In this document: positions 10,084 through 20,413 of the stretch, piece after piece
Numbering within the stretch: position 1 is the first letter of the stretch
How the letters are laid out: each line of letters begins with the position of its first letter
The notes under the pieces: model-generated
What the model saw: the letters and a program-made list of their open reading frames with translations, nothing else
What the model was told of the DNA's origin: nothing
Databases searched by the model: none
Source of the DNA: Symbiodinium natans
Taxonomy: Eukaryota; Sar; Dinophyceae; Suessiales; Symbiodiniaceae
NCBI GenBank assembly: GCA_905221605.1
Contig: CAJNDS010001557.1
Span: 62,001-126,000 of the forward strand
Direction of reading: 5' to 3'
DNA: 64,000 nt
Made by a program: the position numbers and the translations under genes

Positions 10084-11415
10084 CTACAGGTTCTTCAGCT
10101 GATCTTGCACAGCACTGCTAGCGCCACCAAAGGTAGCATCGCCCCAGGTCACGACGGACCTATCGCCCAAGACCGCAGCAAAAGCATCCCAGGTAGCCTG
10201 AATCTGCTGCACGTCCTTCAGCTGACTTTGCACACCACTGCTGTCCCCACCACTGCGAGGATGGCTCCAGGTCACAACGGACCCATCGCTCAAGATGGCA
10301 GCAAAAGCACTCCGGGTAGCTTGGATCTGCTGCACGTCCTTCAGCTGACTTTGCACACCACTGCTGTCGCCACCACTGCGAGGATCGCCCCAGGTCACAA
10401 CGGACCCATCGCCCAAGATGGCAGCAAAAGCTCCGTCGCTAGCTTGGATCTGCTGCACGTCCTTCAGCTGACTTTGCACACCACTGCTGTCGCCACCAAA
10501 TGTAGCATCGCCCCAGGTCACAACGGACCCATCACCCAAGATGGCAGCAAAAGCACTCCGGGTAGCTTGGATCTGCTGCACGTCCTTCAGCTGACTTTGC
10601 ACACCACTGCTGTCGCCACCACTGCGAGGATCGCCCCAGGTCACAACGGACCCATCGCCCAAGATGGCAGCGAAAGCACCTTCGGTAGCTTGGATCTGCT
10701 GCACGTCCTGCAGCTGACCTTGCACAGTACTGCTGTTGCCACCACTGCGAGGATCGCCCCAGGTCACAACGGACCCATCGCCCAAGATGGCAGCGAAAGC
10801 ACCTTCGGTAGCTTGGATCTGCTGCACGTCCTGCAGCTGTCCTTGCACAGTACTGCTGTTGCCACCGCCCTCAGCATGGCCCCAGGTTAAAATAGACCCA
10901 TCGCCCAAGACCGCAGCAAAAGCATCCCAGGTAGCCTGAATCTGCTGCACGTCCTTCAGCTGACTTTGCACACCACTGCTGTCGCCACCAAAGCGAGGAT
11001 CGCCCCAGGTCACAACGGACCCATCGCCCAAGATGGCAGCGAAAGCACTCCGGGTAGCTTGGATCTGCTGCACGTCCTTCAGCTGACTTTGCACACCACT
11101 GCTGTCGCCACCAAAGGCAGCATCGCCCCAGGTCACGACGGACCCATCGCCCAAGATGGCAGCAAAAGCATGTGCATTTCCGCAAATGCACACACTGCGC
11201 AAGTGCAAGCTCAGCGTATCACCGTTCTGCAGCCTACCTTCCCTGAGTGTGGCTGCTCCATCCACGACGCATCCGGATGAGTCCAGGAGTCTGCTTCTGC
11301 CCACTGCCAAGGCCTGCTGAGCTCTGCTTTTCAAGGTTTCTACAGTCTCATCCGGATCTGCTTCAAGTGAAACTTTCCTGCCACTCAGCAGGCACACGGT
11401 AATTGTCCAGGGCAT
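10084..11415 (-). CDS. Ubiquitin-like domain plus RCC1-like repeat protein
   Basis: 443 residues from the ATG at 11415 (an ATG ten codons upstream is also in frame; this one begins MPWTITVCLLSGRKVSLEAD, the natural start of the ubiquitin-like fold). Residues 1-73 resemble a ubiquitin-like domain. From residue 83 follow eight full and one partial copies of a 41-residue unit of the pattern AFAAILGDGSVVTWGD, then GGDSSGVQSQLKDVQQIQAT. Such proteins, often labelled RCC1/HERC-like, form a large family in symbiodiniacean genomes. The role is unknown; a beta-propeller-type binding surface is expected. The 123-bp DNA units are very similar, which favours gains and losses of repeats. One uninterrupted exon, unlike the neighbouring genes. 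The stop lies inside the ninth unit, so the C-terminus may be truncated. Confidence 0.85.
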   Translation of the reverse strand: MPWTITVCLLSGRKVSLEADPDETVETLKSRAQQALAVGRSRLLDSSGCVVDGAATLREGRLQNGDTLSLHLRSVCICGNAHAFAAILGDGSVVTWGDAAFGGDSSGVQSQLKDVQQIQATRSAFAAILGDGSVVTWGDPRFGGDSSGVQSQLKDVQQIQATWDAFAAVLGDGSILTWGHAEGGGNSSTVQGQLQDVQQIQATEGAFAAILGDGSVVTWGDPRSGGNSSTVQGQLQDVQQIQATEGAFAAILGDGSVVTWGDPRSGGDSSGVQSQLKDVQQIQATRSAFAAILGDGSVVTWGDATFGGDSSGVQSQLKDVQQIQASDGAFAAILGDGSVVTWGDPRSGGDSSGVQSQLKDVQQIQATRSAFAAILSDGSVVTWSHPRSGGDSSGVQSQLKDVQQIQATWDAFAAVLGDRSVVTWGDATFGGASSAVQDQLKNL

Positions 11416-11640
11416 GATGCGACGCAGTGGGCGATTATACAACACAAGGGGAACTTGCTAAGGCGGCGCCGGGGTGGTGTGCAAAATAGCCAGGAAACCC
11501 TTCTGGAAACCGTCTTGGGGCCGCTCCCTGTACAGGGTTGGGGCCGCTCCCTGTAAAGGGTTTAGGGCATACACGGCTTACGTTGACATGGTGCCAGAGA
11601 AAGAACTGCAGGGTTGCAGGGTGCAGCATTTTTGCCTAGT
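11416..11640. other. Upstream region of the RCC1-like gene
   Basis: Contains the duplicated word GGGGCCGCTCCCTGTA at 11518 and 11541. No clear spliced-leader relic or promoter motif seen. Confidence 0.4.
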
Positions 11641-11926
11641 AACCCCTAAACCCTAAACCCTAAACCCTAAACCCTATCGAGGTGTTTCGGGCGGGGGTTG
11701 GAGGGCTCAGGGCGTCAGGGCCCTGCCAAGTTTAGTGCAAGTCATGGACCCTGATCCCCAAGTCCGGAACCCTAAGCCCACAAACTCAAAGCCTAACGCT
11801 CAACCTGGTACGGGTTTGGGGTTTGGGGTTTGGGGTTTGGGGTTTGGGGTTTGGGGTTTGGGGTTTGGGGTTTGGGGTTTGGGGTTTGGGGTTTAGGGTT
11901 TAGGGTTTAGGGTTTAGGGTTTATAA
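11641..11926. repeat. CCCTAAA array, spacer, TTTGGGG array, TTTAGGG array
   Basis: CCCTAAA x5 at 11641-11675; then from 11815 about eleven TTTGGGG units switching without a gap to five TTTAGGG units (to 11926). The sharp switch between variants is a hallmark of local homogenisation. Confidence 0.9.
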
Positions 11927-12500
11927 GGCTACGCTGCGGATCTCGGATAGCACGTGAAGCCGGACAGTTCTCGAACATTTTCAAGGAAGCCATACACCCT
12001 ACTTTGGAGTAAACCCTGGAAAAAAAGTATGTACTTCAGGTATCAGTGGCTATACCAGGAACCCAGAACCAAAAAAAATACTAAAGTATAGTACTCCAAA
12101 CCCAGCACCGAAAACCCCACACCATGTCGTGTCTGCCGCTTAACACTGCAGGGCTGATGCCGGACACATCCACCCTGGGCCCTGGTTGTTTAGGAGTATA
12201 TATATATATATATATATATATTTGGGGTTGAGGTTGAAAGTTTAGTGTTTTTGGGCTTGAAATCGTACTTCCTTCAACAGCTTTCAAGGCGAAATCCCCA
12301 AACCAATTAAACCCAAAAGCCCGAAGCAACCAAAACACCCGAAACCCAAACGCTTGCGGGCAAGGAGCCCCGTCCGGAAGAGCTCTCTTCCGAAGATGAT
12401 GCGGTCGTAGCATCTGGGCTCCTCGTCCGCGCCTCAGGCGTCACCAGAAGATTCGGGACTGGCGTCTTTTGGGGTGTGAGGTTTCGGGTTTAGGGTTTAG
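11927..12500. other. Non-coding stretch with TA tract
   Basis: A TA tract at 12194-12222 and the word AAAGTATAGTACTCCAAA near 12083, shared with 35436 and 35526. The minus strand of 12350-12450 is GC-rich with two open frames (one contains RIIFGRELFRTG), a weak exon candidate. Confidence 0.4.
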
Positions 12501-12729
12501 AAATTAGGGTTGGGGTTTGAGACGCCTAAGAAGGATACCAGCGGTAGTAGTGGTTGCAATGTCATGGTCTACCTAGTGGTTTGTGGGCATAACACGCAAA
12601 TCAAATTGCGACGTTGTACTCAAATCATATTACCACAACTGGCTTCCCTTCGTGCGTCACGCGTCACGCAAGCTCCTCCCTTTGTAGCCCAACAGCCCAA
12701 CTTCTACTTTGAATAGGAAGAGTCCCTAC

Positions 12730-12762
12730 ACCCTAAGCCCTAAACCCTAAACCCTAAACCCT
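12730..12762 (-). repeat. CCCTAAA array
   Basis: Four to five units directly left of a candidate exon. Confidence 0.8.
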
Positions 12763-12769
12763 CGTTAAC

Positions 12770-12800
12770 CTGCTCCACGGCAGGCATTCACGGAATCAGG
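12770..12800 (-). CDS. Candidate 31-nt exon, unidentified gene
   Basis: Minus-strand segment with a GAG acceptor and a clean donor (GCAG then GTTAACGAG) whose intron runs straight into TTTAGGG repeats in gene sense. Encodes about ten residues (PDSVNACRGA in one phase). Too short for identification; proposed only from splice-site and array context. Confidence 0.3.
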
Positions 12801-12861
12801 CTCGGGAACCCAAACCCTCTAAACCCTCGCGAGCTCAACCCCATACAGACCCTTGAAACAT

Positions 12862-12907
12862 AAAGGGTTTAGGGTTTAGGGTTTAGGGTTTAGGGTTTAG
12901 GGTTTAC
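12862..12907 (+). repeat. TTTAGGG array
   Basis: Six units. The following 12908-13263 shows no gene. Confidence 0.9.
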
Positions 12908-13263
12908 GAAAATTGTAGGATTCCCTTACAATAAGGACCCCAACAAGATACCCTTCATTTCGGAAACCCCCATATTCCCTTGGACCCCCACACCCCCCAA
13001 AACCTTCCCATGCCCGGCCTAAAGGCAGCGGGGGCATGTCCTCCGGTGCGGAGGGGGGCCAGGAAATTACAAGCTTTTCTTCCGATATGGGGGTTTAGGA
13101 TTTAGGGTTTCGGGTTTAGGGTGTAGGAGATTGGGGTCCCCTATTTTCGTAACCTCCAATATCTCGGCAACTTCCCCAGATCCCAGGCGAAACGACGATT
13201 CGGGTTCAGGGCACTTAGGTTCAGTAATCCTAACCTTAAAGCACGGGGAGATTAGAGCCACGG

Positions 13264-13321
13264 TTTAGGGTTTAGGGTTTAGGGTTTAGGGTTTAGGGTT
13301 TAGGGTTTAGGGTTTAGGGTT
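13264..13321 (+). repeat. TTTAGGG array downstream of a possible last exon
   Basis: Eight units, immediately 3' (in minus-strand sense) of the stop codon at 13337. Confidence 0.9.
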
Positions 13322-13336
13322 ATTCTTCTCATTCTT

Positions 13337-13409
13337 CTAGGCATCCCAGTTTAGGGTGCCCATGTCCGTGAGCCTGTTGTTCATGGGCAGGGCGTCGGAA
13401 CCTCCGCCG
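13337..13409 (-). CDS. Candidate terminal exon with stop
   Basis: Minus-strand segment after a GTAG (13410) or GGAG (13402) acceptor, reading (GGG)SDALPMNNRLTDMGTLNWDA and then TAG at 13337-13339. The sequence is protein-like and ends cleanly, so it may be the 3' end of the intron-rich gene whose candidate exons lie up to 34.5 kb. Family not recognised. Confidence 0.4.
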
Positions 13410-13586
13410 CTACATCCCAATTCCTCCTCCAAACACAAAAGCCCTTTTCCCTATTAAATAGCTCAACATTAATATTAATATAAGCCCCTATAATTCTAGG
13501 GGAAATGATAAGGAATGAATAATCCAAGATCTGGATATGATTTTGTTAAGGTTTTCCACTTCTTTTTATTGCAATTACAATTTCGT

Positions 13587-13722
13587 TTACAGTAAAACCA
13601 CTGTATAAGAAACCACTGTTTAAGAAACTGAGCCCCTAGACCCGGGAATATTGGTCGATTTGCGGTTGCCTTCTAGCTAAGAAACTTAGGGTACCCTAGT
13701 GTTTTGGGGTCAGTTTCTAAAA
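13587..13722. mobile_element. Possible pogo/Tigger-like terminal sequence
   Basis: TTACAGTAAAACCACTGTATAAGAAACC resembles by eye the ends of pogo/Tigger-type Tc1-mariner elements (CAGT-AAACC-CTGTATAA pattern; split here as CAGTAAAACC + ACTGTATAAG). It begins after TTA and lies in an AT-rich island. An inner inverted pair AGAAACTGAGCCCC / GGGGTCAGTTTCT is at 13625-13717. No transposase present. Confidence 0.35.
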
Positions 13723-13750
13723 AAATCCTGCCCGCAACACCCCCGCGGGT

Positions 13751-14011
13751 CTGACCCCCCCGCGCCTGCGGCCCGACCCTACCCCAAAAACGCGCGGGAG
13801 TCACATTCTAGAGGCTTTCAGCCCTGAAACGCTCTAAAACATGACTCCCCCGCGCCTGCGGCCTGACCCTACCCCAAAAACGCGCGGGAGTCACATTCTA
13901 GAGGTTTTCAGCTCTGAAACGCTCTAAAACGTGACTCCCCCGCGCCTGCGGCCTGACCCTACCCCAAAAACGCGCGGGAGTCACATTCTAGAGGTTTTCA
14001 GCTCTGAAACA
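13751..14011. repeat. Three tandem 90-bp units
   Basis: GC-rich 90-bp unit repeated about three times with few differences; the word CGCGCCTGCGG recurs at 13761, 13851 and 13941. Each unit contains GACTCCCCCGCGC and an inverse GCGCGGGAGTCAC and can fold. Confidence 0.9.
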
Positions 14012-14247
14012 TCCCTACCCCAACCCTAAACCCTAAACCCTAAACCCTGAACCCTAAACCCTAAACCCTATAAACCCTTAAACCCTTAAACCCCTAAACC
14101 CGAGCCTAAGACCGCAAAACCAAAACCCTGCACCCCTAAAAGCCTAAGCCCCGCAAACCCCCAAACCCCTGACCCTAAACCCCCGCAAAGCAACCCTAAA
14201 CCCTAAACCTCTCCAGCACAAACTCTAAACCCGTCTCCCTAAACCCT
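14012..14247 (-). repeat. Degenerate CCCTAAA-type repeats
   Basis: Five clean units, then decaying ones with CCCTTAAA, CCCCTAAA and CCCCAAAC forms. No gene seen. Confidence 0.8.
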
Positions 14248-14493
14248 GAACCCCAGTTGTCCAGTACCTAGGGGATTCTAAAGGTTAACCTGTGGGATTC
14301 TGAGGGGGACTGTATCACCCCAGAAAGGTTAACGGTTACCTACTCTACGGCTAAGGAACCCCAAGGCACGTGCAGGACGAGGCTCGGCAAGGGGGAGGGG
14401 GACTGTATCACCCCAGAAAGGTTAACGGTTACCTACTCTACGGCTAAGGAACCCCAAGGCACGTGCAGGACGAGGCTCGGCAAGGGGGCCCCA
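14248..14493. mobile_element. Family A foldback element with internal 93-bp duplication
   Basis: Starts AGTTGTCCAGTACCTAGGG and contains AAAGGTTAACC as in the copy at 441. The segment 14308-14400 is repeated at 14401-14493 nearly exactly and includes flanking non-element sequence (GCACGTGCAGGACGAGGC). Confidence 0.7.
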
Positions 14494-15462
14494 CCAGAAG
14501 CGCCACTGCGAAGGGATGTGGACGCTGGCAGGGCAGGTCATGGGGTTTAGGGTTTAGGATTTAGGGTTTAGGGTTTAGGGCTTAGGGGTTCGCAGGTCTT
14601 TCAGGCGTCTTGGGCATATTCTAGGGCCTATTGGTGGGTTTATGGGGGTGCTTTGCTTGGAGGGGTTATAAGGCTTGCAACGGGGTTTAGGGCTTTCGGA
14701 GGGCTTGGAGCTGGAAAGTAGACACGTTTCCAAATCCAACCCGGCAATAGCAAATCTGTTTGGAAGCCATAGAAGATGGAATCCTCACTTATGTTTAGGG
14801 TTTAGGGTTTAGCGACTAGGGTTTAGGGTTTAGGGGGATGGGGGAGGGCGGGTTATTGGCAGCTTATGCTCGCCGGGCATCAGCCCACATTAAGCGGAGG
14901 TCTTCACGGCAGGATCGCCAAATTTTCTTTCTTCTTCCGTCCTTGCCCAATCTCCTGCACACAGGCTCAAACAAGGACAATGGGCAAGAAATGGCAAAGC
15001 CACCCGTGCGTCTAGCGTTCACTTCTGCTCTCAAGCCACGGACCCGGGGAGCAAAGAAGGACCGCCCTTGGCGTCGCTGTCGCGTTGTCCGCCTCTGTAC
15101 CCAGCCAGATGTCGGGCAGCACCTCCTGTCTTAGCTGTACTTAGTAGGGTAGCTATAAATGAAAGTTTTAGCTGCCTTATTGAGAAACCCAATAAACCCA
15201 AAAATGCAAAGGATCTAAAGATACAGTAAAGCACCGCAGAGCTGTGAATTGAGAAGGGGGTCATGGGGCCATGTGGCAAGATGAGGCTCTTCCTTCGGTC
15301 AGAAAGGCCCAGACCCTAACCGGAAAGCCCGACAGCACCCCAAGCCCTAAACCCTAAGCCCTAAACCCTAAACCCTAAACCTAATCCCCCTACCCTGAAG
15401 AAGGGTGTCAACCCCGTAGATTCTCCTAGAAACCTGGGGGGTCCGAGGCATCTCAAGTGTAC
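14494..15462. other. Mostly non-coding with short arrays
   Basis: TTTAGGG units at 14545-14590 and 14791-14836 and CCCTAAA at 15345-15390. The unique part 14838-15290 has short open frames on both strands but nothing recognisable; on the minus strand a CAG acceptor at 15131 precedes a short frame starting EVLPDIWLG, a weak exon candidate. Confidence 0.45.
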
Positions 15463-15498
15463 CAAACTCGGCGGCGTGACTGCGTTGCCTCCATATTC
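15463..15498 (-). CDS. Candidate 36-nt exon, unidentified gene
   Basis: Minus strand, CAG acceptor and GTACAC donor, 12 codons in phase 0 (EYGGNAVTPPSL). CCCTAAA repeats lie on the left at 15345-15390. Identification not possible from 12 residues. Confidence 0.35.
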
Positions 15499-15518
15499 CT
15501 GAGCTGCTAGGCTGAACT

Positions 15519-15645
15519 TGGGTAGGTTTAGGGGCACTATAAAATTTTACATTTTGTATGGCTTTATGAAAGGATTGTATAGGGGCTTAAGGGGTAATAA
15601 AAAAGTTACAAAGCATGTTCAAACCTACCCCTCTGAGATGGGCTT
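15519..15645. mobile_element. Foldback MITE-like element, family J
   Basis: Inverted ends GAACTTGGGTAGGTTTAGG and GTTCAAACCTACCCC enclose an AT-rich middle. Only copy seen in this window. Confidence 0.5.
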
Positions 15646-16107
15646 ATGGCAGGGCTTGGGGTTTAGGATCGATCCCTTGGGGGGGGGGGGCTCCTTTGCC
15701 GAGATTCTGCTCTGTTTCGGTAACAAAAGGGGAGCCTGATTTGATGGAGAATTGCTTGTCCTGGTTTAAGGGTGCAAAGCATTGTGGGGTTCAGAAAGAA
15801 TTACAGCTATCCTTGCTTTGGGGTCTGTAGGAGTTTTTGCGGTCAAAAATCCTGAGAAGTGTCAGCGCTGCGCAAAACAGTGGCTGCAGCTCTCCTCGTG
15901 GCACTACGGTGCGAAAAACAAGGCTTAAAACCCTAACCATAAACCCTGCTAAACCCTAAACCCTAAACCCCAAACCCTAAACCCTAAACCCTCAAACCCT
16001 AAACCCTAAACCCTCAACCCTCAACCCTAAACCCTAAACCCTCAACCCTAAACCCTAAACCTTGGGAACCCCGGAAGCGCCCAGGTCATCGGCTGCCTTC
16101 CGCCTAC
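15646..16107. other. Spacer and CCCTAAA array
   Basis: A G run at 15680-15690, then unique sequence without a recognisable gene, then CCCTAAA/CCCTCAA repeats at 15930-16062 bordering a candidate exon. Confidence 0.6.
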
Positions 16108-16161
16108 TCCGTTCATCCCAAGGCGCGCAATGTCGGGGCCCACCTCGCCCTTGCTGAAAAC
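16108..16161 (-). CDS. Candidate 54-nt exon, unidentified gene
   Basis: Minus strand, GAAG acceptor, GTAGGC donor, 18 codons in phase 0 (VFSKGEVGPDIARLGMNG). Flanked by CCCTAAA on the left and TTTAGGG (16177-16240) on the right, exactly as the IMPDH exons are. The peptide looks like real protein, but I do not recognise the family. Confidence 0.5.
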
Positions 16162-16176
16162 CTTCGCCAAGGCAGT

Positions 16177-16617
16177 AGGGTTTAGGGTTTAGGGTTTAGG
16201 GTTTAGGGTTTAGGGTTTAGGGTTTAGGGTTTAGGGTACAGGGCTTCGGGTTACAGTAGGGTTTAGGGCTTAGGGTTTGGGGCTTAACGGTTCAGGCTTA
16301 CAGTCGGCCTTGGGGTTTGGGGTGTGGGGCTTAGGGTTTGGGGCTTGGGGTTTGGGATTCATTTTGGGGTTTCGGGCTTTTGGGGTTTAGGGCTTCGGTT
16401 TGGGGGTCTAGTTTCCATGGGGTTGGGACTGGGGTCATAGAATCGAACTAACTCTTAGCCCTAAACCTCAAGCGAGTTTTAAATGTACTCCGGACTAAGC
16501 CGGGGTTGAGGGTTTCGGGGAGTTCCAGGGAATTTCTCTGCAGGGAACCCTAAACCCTAAACCCGAAACCCGAAACCCTAAACCCTAAACCCTAAACCCT
16601 AATTAAGGTTTTTGGGC
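16177..16617. repeat. TTTAGGG array, degenerate TTTGGGG words, CCCTAAA array
   Basis: Nine TTTAGGG units at 16177-16240, scattered GGGTTTGGGG words to 16440, CCCTAAA/CCCGAAA units at 16548-16600. In minus-strand sense this is an intron with CCCTAAA near its 3' end and TTTAGGG near its 5' end. Confidence 0.75.
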
Positions 16618-16660
16618 TTCGGTTTGCATCACCCGGAATTCGGGGAAGCTCATGGTGTCA
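16618..16660 (-). CDS. Candidate 43-nt exon, unidentified gene
   Basis: Minus strand, GAG acceptor, GC donor (GAA then GCCC); reads (T)DTMSFPEFRVMQTE. CCCTAAA array left, TTTAGGG-like repeats right. SFPEF recalls the end of an EF-hand loop, but the segment is too short to assign. Confidence 0.4.
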
Positions 16661-17534
16661 CTCGAGTTTAGGGTAGGGTTTAGGGTTTAGGGTTCAGCGT
16701 TCAGTGTTTGGGGTTTAGGGCTTAGGGTTGAGAGTCAGTTGGGAGGGTTTTAGTGCCTTGGTTGATCAAGACGGCGGTGGACCCACTGATCAGCACACAA
16801 CATGGCAAGGAGAGCCCCTTAATATACTACACTTAAGGGACCTTGTAACCTAAATGAGTCCTTATCAATCTACTTCTAACTAGGGCTAACTACGGGGGGA
16901 GGGGGCGGGGCCTCCTGAACCCTAAACCCTAAACTCCAAAAAAAGAAAGTTCAGGAGACCCATCTGGCCTTAGAGGTTTAGAGTTCAGGGTTTAAGGTCT
17001 TGAAATGGACTTCGGGCTCGGGAGTAAGAGTCGTATCTCGGCATCCGCCCACTCTGTCAAGGGCCTTCCAAAAGTGCACTTGCCGCCGGGCGTGGAAGGC
17101 CTGTCAACCCCTAAACCTTGACGCCCTAGACTACTGATGCTTAAGAACCACCCCACAAACACATGAACACACTCTTCCCTTACATAGGGATGAACATGTT
17201 ACCATCCCTTTGTTCAAGATTGAGGGTTGCTGGTTTGGCTGGCAGGGGTTGGCGATTCTGTTATTTGGGCCGAGGGTTAAGGGGGTTCAGAGGGTTTAGG
17301 GTTTAGGGTTTAGGGTTTAGGGTTTAGGGTTTAGGGTTTAGGGTTTAGGGCTTCAAGACCAAGAGGTTGTCCAGCTCGACTCGGACCTTTCATCCAGCGA
17401 AGGCTCATGGCTTATCTAGGGCCTTGGGTTCGGATTCAGGGCAGCGAATTCTCACCCCAAAGGCCTTAGACCTAAACCGTAAACCCTAAATCCTCAACCG
17501 TACGCCAAGACTGACAGAACCTTGAACCACTCAC
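16661..17534. other. Intron-like DNA with arrays
   Basis: TTTAGGG-type repeats at 16672-16730 and 17290-17352, CCCTAAA remnants at 16918 and 17480. A minus-strand stretch near 17050-17100 (AFHARRQVHFWKALDRVGG in one frame) follows a CAG acceptor and is a weak exon candidate. Confidence 0.45.
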
Positions 17535-17558
17535 ATCGCTTCTGAGCGCGTCGTAGTG
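17535..17558 (-). CDS. Candidate 24-nt microexon, unidentified gene
   Basis: Minus strand, CAG acceptor and a consensus-like donor GTGAGT, eight codons in phase 0 (HYDALRSD). TTTAGGG-like repeats start on the right at 17563. The HYDAL word occurs around the catalytic His of OTU-type deubiquitinases, but eight residues do not support a call. Confidence 0.35.
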
Positions 17559-18313
17559 CTGCGTTAGGGTTTCGGGTTTGGGGTTGAGGGGTTGTTAAAG
17601 TTGCTTAGGGTTTGGAGTTCAGGGTTTAGGGGGGTCGAGTCTGAGGCTTAGGGAGATACGATACGGATTGTGGCTTAATTAAAGGGAAATACCAAACATC
17701 CCTCGGGCTTCCGAACCCGAGAGAGCACCCTTCAGCCTCTTACCTGAAAACTCTGCGGTACAAAGCAGTGCTCGACTAAACATGTCTGGCGCGACGTTGA
17801 GGAATGCCATGCGGATGTCTAAAGAACTCCTCCGAAGGCGCACGTGCCCAAGCACAGAGAAATTGGTTGGACAATGTTTTCTAAACCCTGAACCCTGAAC
17901 CCTGAACCCTGAACCCTGAACCCTGAACCCTAAACCCTAAACCCTAAATCCTTAACCCTAAGCCAGGACCCCAAAACGGGCCCCCAATGTAGAGAACAGG
18001 TTCCTTAAGTCCTGCAACCGGCGTATAGATCTTACGGTGCAGTGCACTTGAAGGTTCATGGGTACTTACTTGGTGTGTAGGGTTTAGGGTATGCTTTTTG
18101 GGCCTTGGTTACTTGGGGTTTAGGGTTTAGGGTCCATGGGGTTTAAGGTTTAAACAGGGGTTTATGTATCTTGCTTGGGGATTGGGATTTAAGGTTCGTG
18201 GGGTTTAGGGTTTAGGGTCCATAGCCCTACTTTCGGAAACCCCCCTCACAGGCTCACATGGGAAGTTCCCCGTCATTTGGGTTTAGGGTTTTGGGTTTGG
18301 GTCTAAAGCCCTT
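17559..18313. other. Spacer with CCCTGAA array
   Basis: A run of CCCTGAA units switches to CCCTAAA at 17885-17953. A family B relic lies at 18048-18070 and degenerate TTTAGGG words run to 18300. No gene seen. Confidence 0.7.
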
Positions 18314-18411
18314 TTGGGATGTTCCCCCTTCTACTAGCAGTCCTTCATAGGGAGTACCCCCCGATTATAATCCCTATTAAGGACTGTTAGTATAAGGGGG
18401 AACATCCCAAG
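18314..18411. mobile_element. Foldback MITE-like element, family D copy 1
   Basis: Inverted ends TTGGGATGTTCCCCCTT and AAGGGGGAACATCCCAA, inner ACTAGCAGTCCTT and AAGGACTGTTAGTA. A second copy is at 51797-51893. Confidence 0.8.
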
Positions 18412-18752
18412 CTCCTGATTATAAGGGAATCCTGATATTTGGGGGTCTATATTTGGGGTCCCTGATTTCCGTAAACTCCCAGTTGCAAAACTAGCTGCAT
18501 GCCTTCTTCATCTCTAGTATCCTGGGCCGTGCAACTATATGGTAGACGTCACAACCCGAAGCTGAGCTATGTGGGCCATACCTGTTCCGAACCCAAAGGC
18601 TGAACCTTGGACACAAAGTGCAGGCGCCTGGGCACGCAGAGCCCATAGTCCTGAGCTGCTTGCGGAGGAAGCAAGGTCTAGGACCCGGACATGGGTAGTT
18701 CTTCTATATTCTATCTTGGGGTGCCTTTTGGGGTCCGTATTTTAAGGGTGCT

Positions 18753-18801
18753 GTAGTCTCTCTCTCTCTCTCTCTCCCTCCCTCCCTCCCTCCCTCTCTC
18801 G
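18753..18801 (+). repeat. CT/CCCT pyrimidine tract
   Basis: (TC)n followed by (CCCT)n. In minus-strand sense this is a purine tract. Confidence 0.9.
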
Positions 18802-20413
18802 CAATAAATTTCTTTTATAGGGGGACCAAAAAGGGACACTCATGTAGAGAACTGCCCACATGGGTTTAGGTCCAGGGTCCCTAAACCCGAAACCTCGCAA
18901 CCCCTAAAACCCTAAACCCTAAACCCTAGAGACGCTGGAGCATGGAGCTCTCGTCACAGGTGGGATTCTATGGACATTACAGGCCCTTTCTTGGCATACC
19001 GCCAGGCTGTCGAGTTTAGGGTTAGGCTCCATACTCTACTAGGATCCTTGAAAGGGGACCATGGTTTAGAGGACCTCCCACAATGTTGGGGGGGGGGGGG
19101 GGAGGTTTGGGGCTCAGGGTTTAGGAGGTCCTTGAAGAGTTGCTTGAAAACAGCTGGACGCAAGCCCGAGATGCCAGGGCCCAAACTCCGCATCAGAAGC
19201 GGCATCTAAGGCTACCGTAAAGGCTTAACTACAAACCCCGAAGCCTTCAGCACCCGCTCTTCGGGGTTAGGGTTTCGCCACAATTGCGCGCAGGGCTTCG
19301 GCTTGAGGGTTTGGCCTTTAAGATGGGGGTTTTGGGCAGCCCCCGAAACAGTCCCCATAAAGCTTGAGGGTTTCTTTTTGCAACCGAGCTTCCGGGTGAT
19401 GCAGCTGCCATGTGACAGGGACAGTGGAGTGCAACCTGGAAGCATCCCCATTCACACAAAACACTCAACCCCAAGCCCTAACCCATATATAACCCCCCTC
19501 CCCCCAAAAAAAAATCAAACCCGTAGTCCCAAACCCGAAACCCGAAAACGGCTAAAACGACTTTCGGGGGGACTAGTCCTTGAAGAGGATGGACTTGTGA
19601 AAAGAGCCTCTAAAAAGGCGATGTCTTTCTGAACTACCCATCTATATGGTCATTTGGGACAGGTAGCTTGAACACCCACCATCATCACCATCTACACACC
19701 CTAAGACCACAAAGCTCTATCTTCTGAACCCCAAACCTTACTTACCCCCACCCCGCCCCGCTTCTGGCGGATGATGTCTACAGGAGTCTTCCCCTAAACC
19801 CTAAACCCTAAACCCTAAACCTCAAACCCTAAACCCTGGATTCTAGGGGTGGAGGGGTTCGGATTCAGGGCTTAGAGTTTAGGGGCGCTCTAAGGCCCAT
19901 CCGTCCCCCAGGGGCGTCGCAGGTGGAACGGATTGTGGAGCCTCAGCGAAGGAAGTGTGCCAGCCAGGATGGGCTATTAGGCCCTGTAATCCCCATAATC
20001 AACCCTACAAAGGGCCGTTTCAAGGAGGTAGTAGCCCGTCCTGGAGGTGGAATATAGGGGCCTTAATAATTAGAATAGGGCTTTGGGGGTCATTATAGTA
20101 GAATTATCTATAGGGGAATACCATTAGTAAGTGTTCTGGCCCCTATAGCACTTGCAGATTGAGGTTCAGGACTCAGGCCTTGTAGGGTTTAGGATGTACA
20201 AGGATTTAAGGATTCTAGCTTGGGCTGTAAGTCCCTTAACTATGGTGTAGTCAGGGGGACCCCTGCTTGTAGTCCTACTTGGAGGTTCGTTGAGTTGCGC
20301 TAATTATAGTTACAACCTTGTTTCAGTCAACCGCCAAGTAGATTCCAAGCCCCAGCAATTCTTCATGCTCAGAGTTCTATATGGGAACATCGTCTTCACC
20401 GCGAAGCTGGCAT
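18802..20413. other. Long stretch without an assignable gene
   Basis: CCCTAAA at 18905-18928 and 19795-19840, poly-G at 19088-19101, unique sequence elsewhere. Open frames on both strands at 18954-19632 include telomere-like words and resemble no family I know. Palindromic words near 20165-20285 fit family I. Confidence 0.5.

Noticed and set aside
11455-11500. Relic dinoflagellate spliced leader upstream of the RCC1-like gene
   Set aside because: GGCTATTTTGCAC only loosely matches the spliced-leader core; the match is too weak to claim retroposition.
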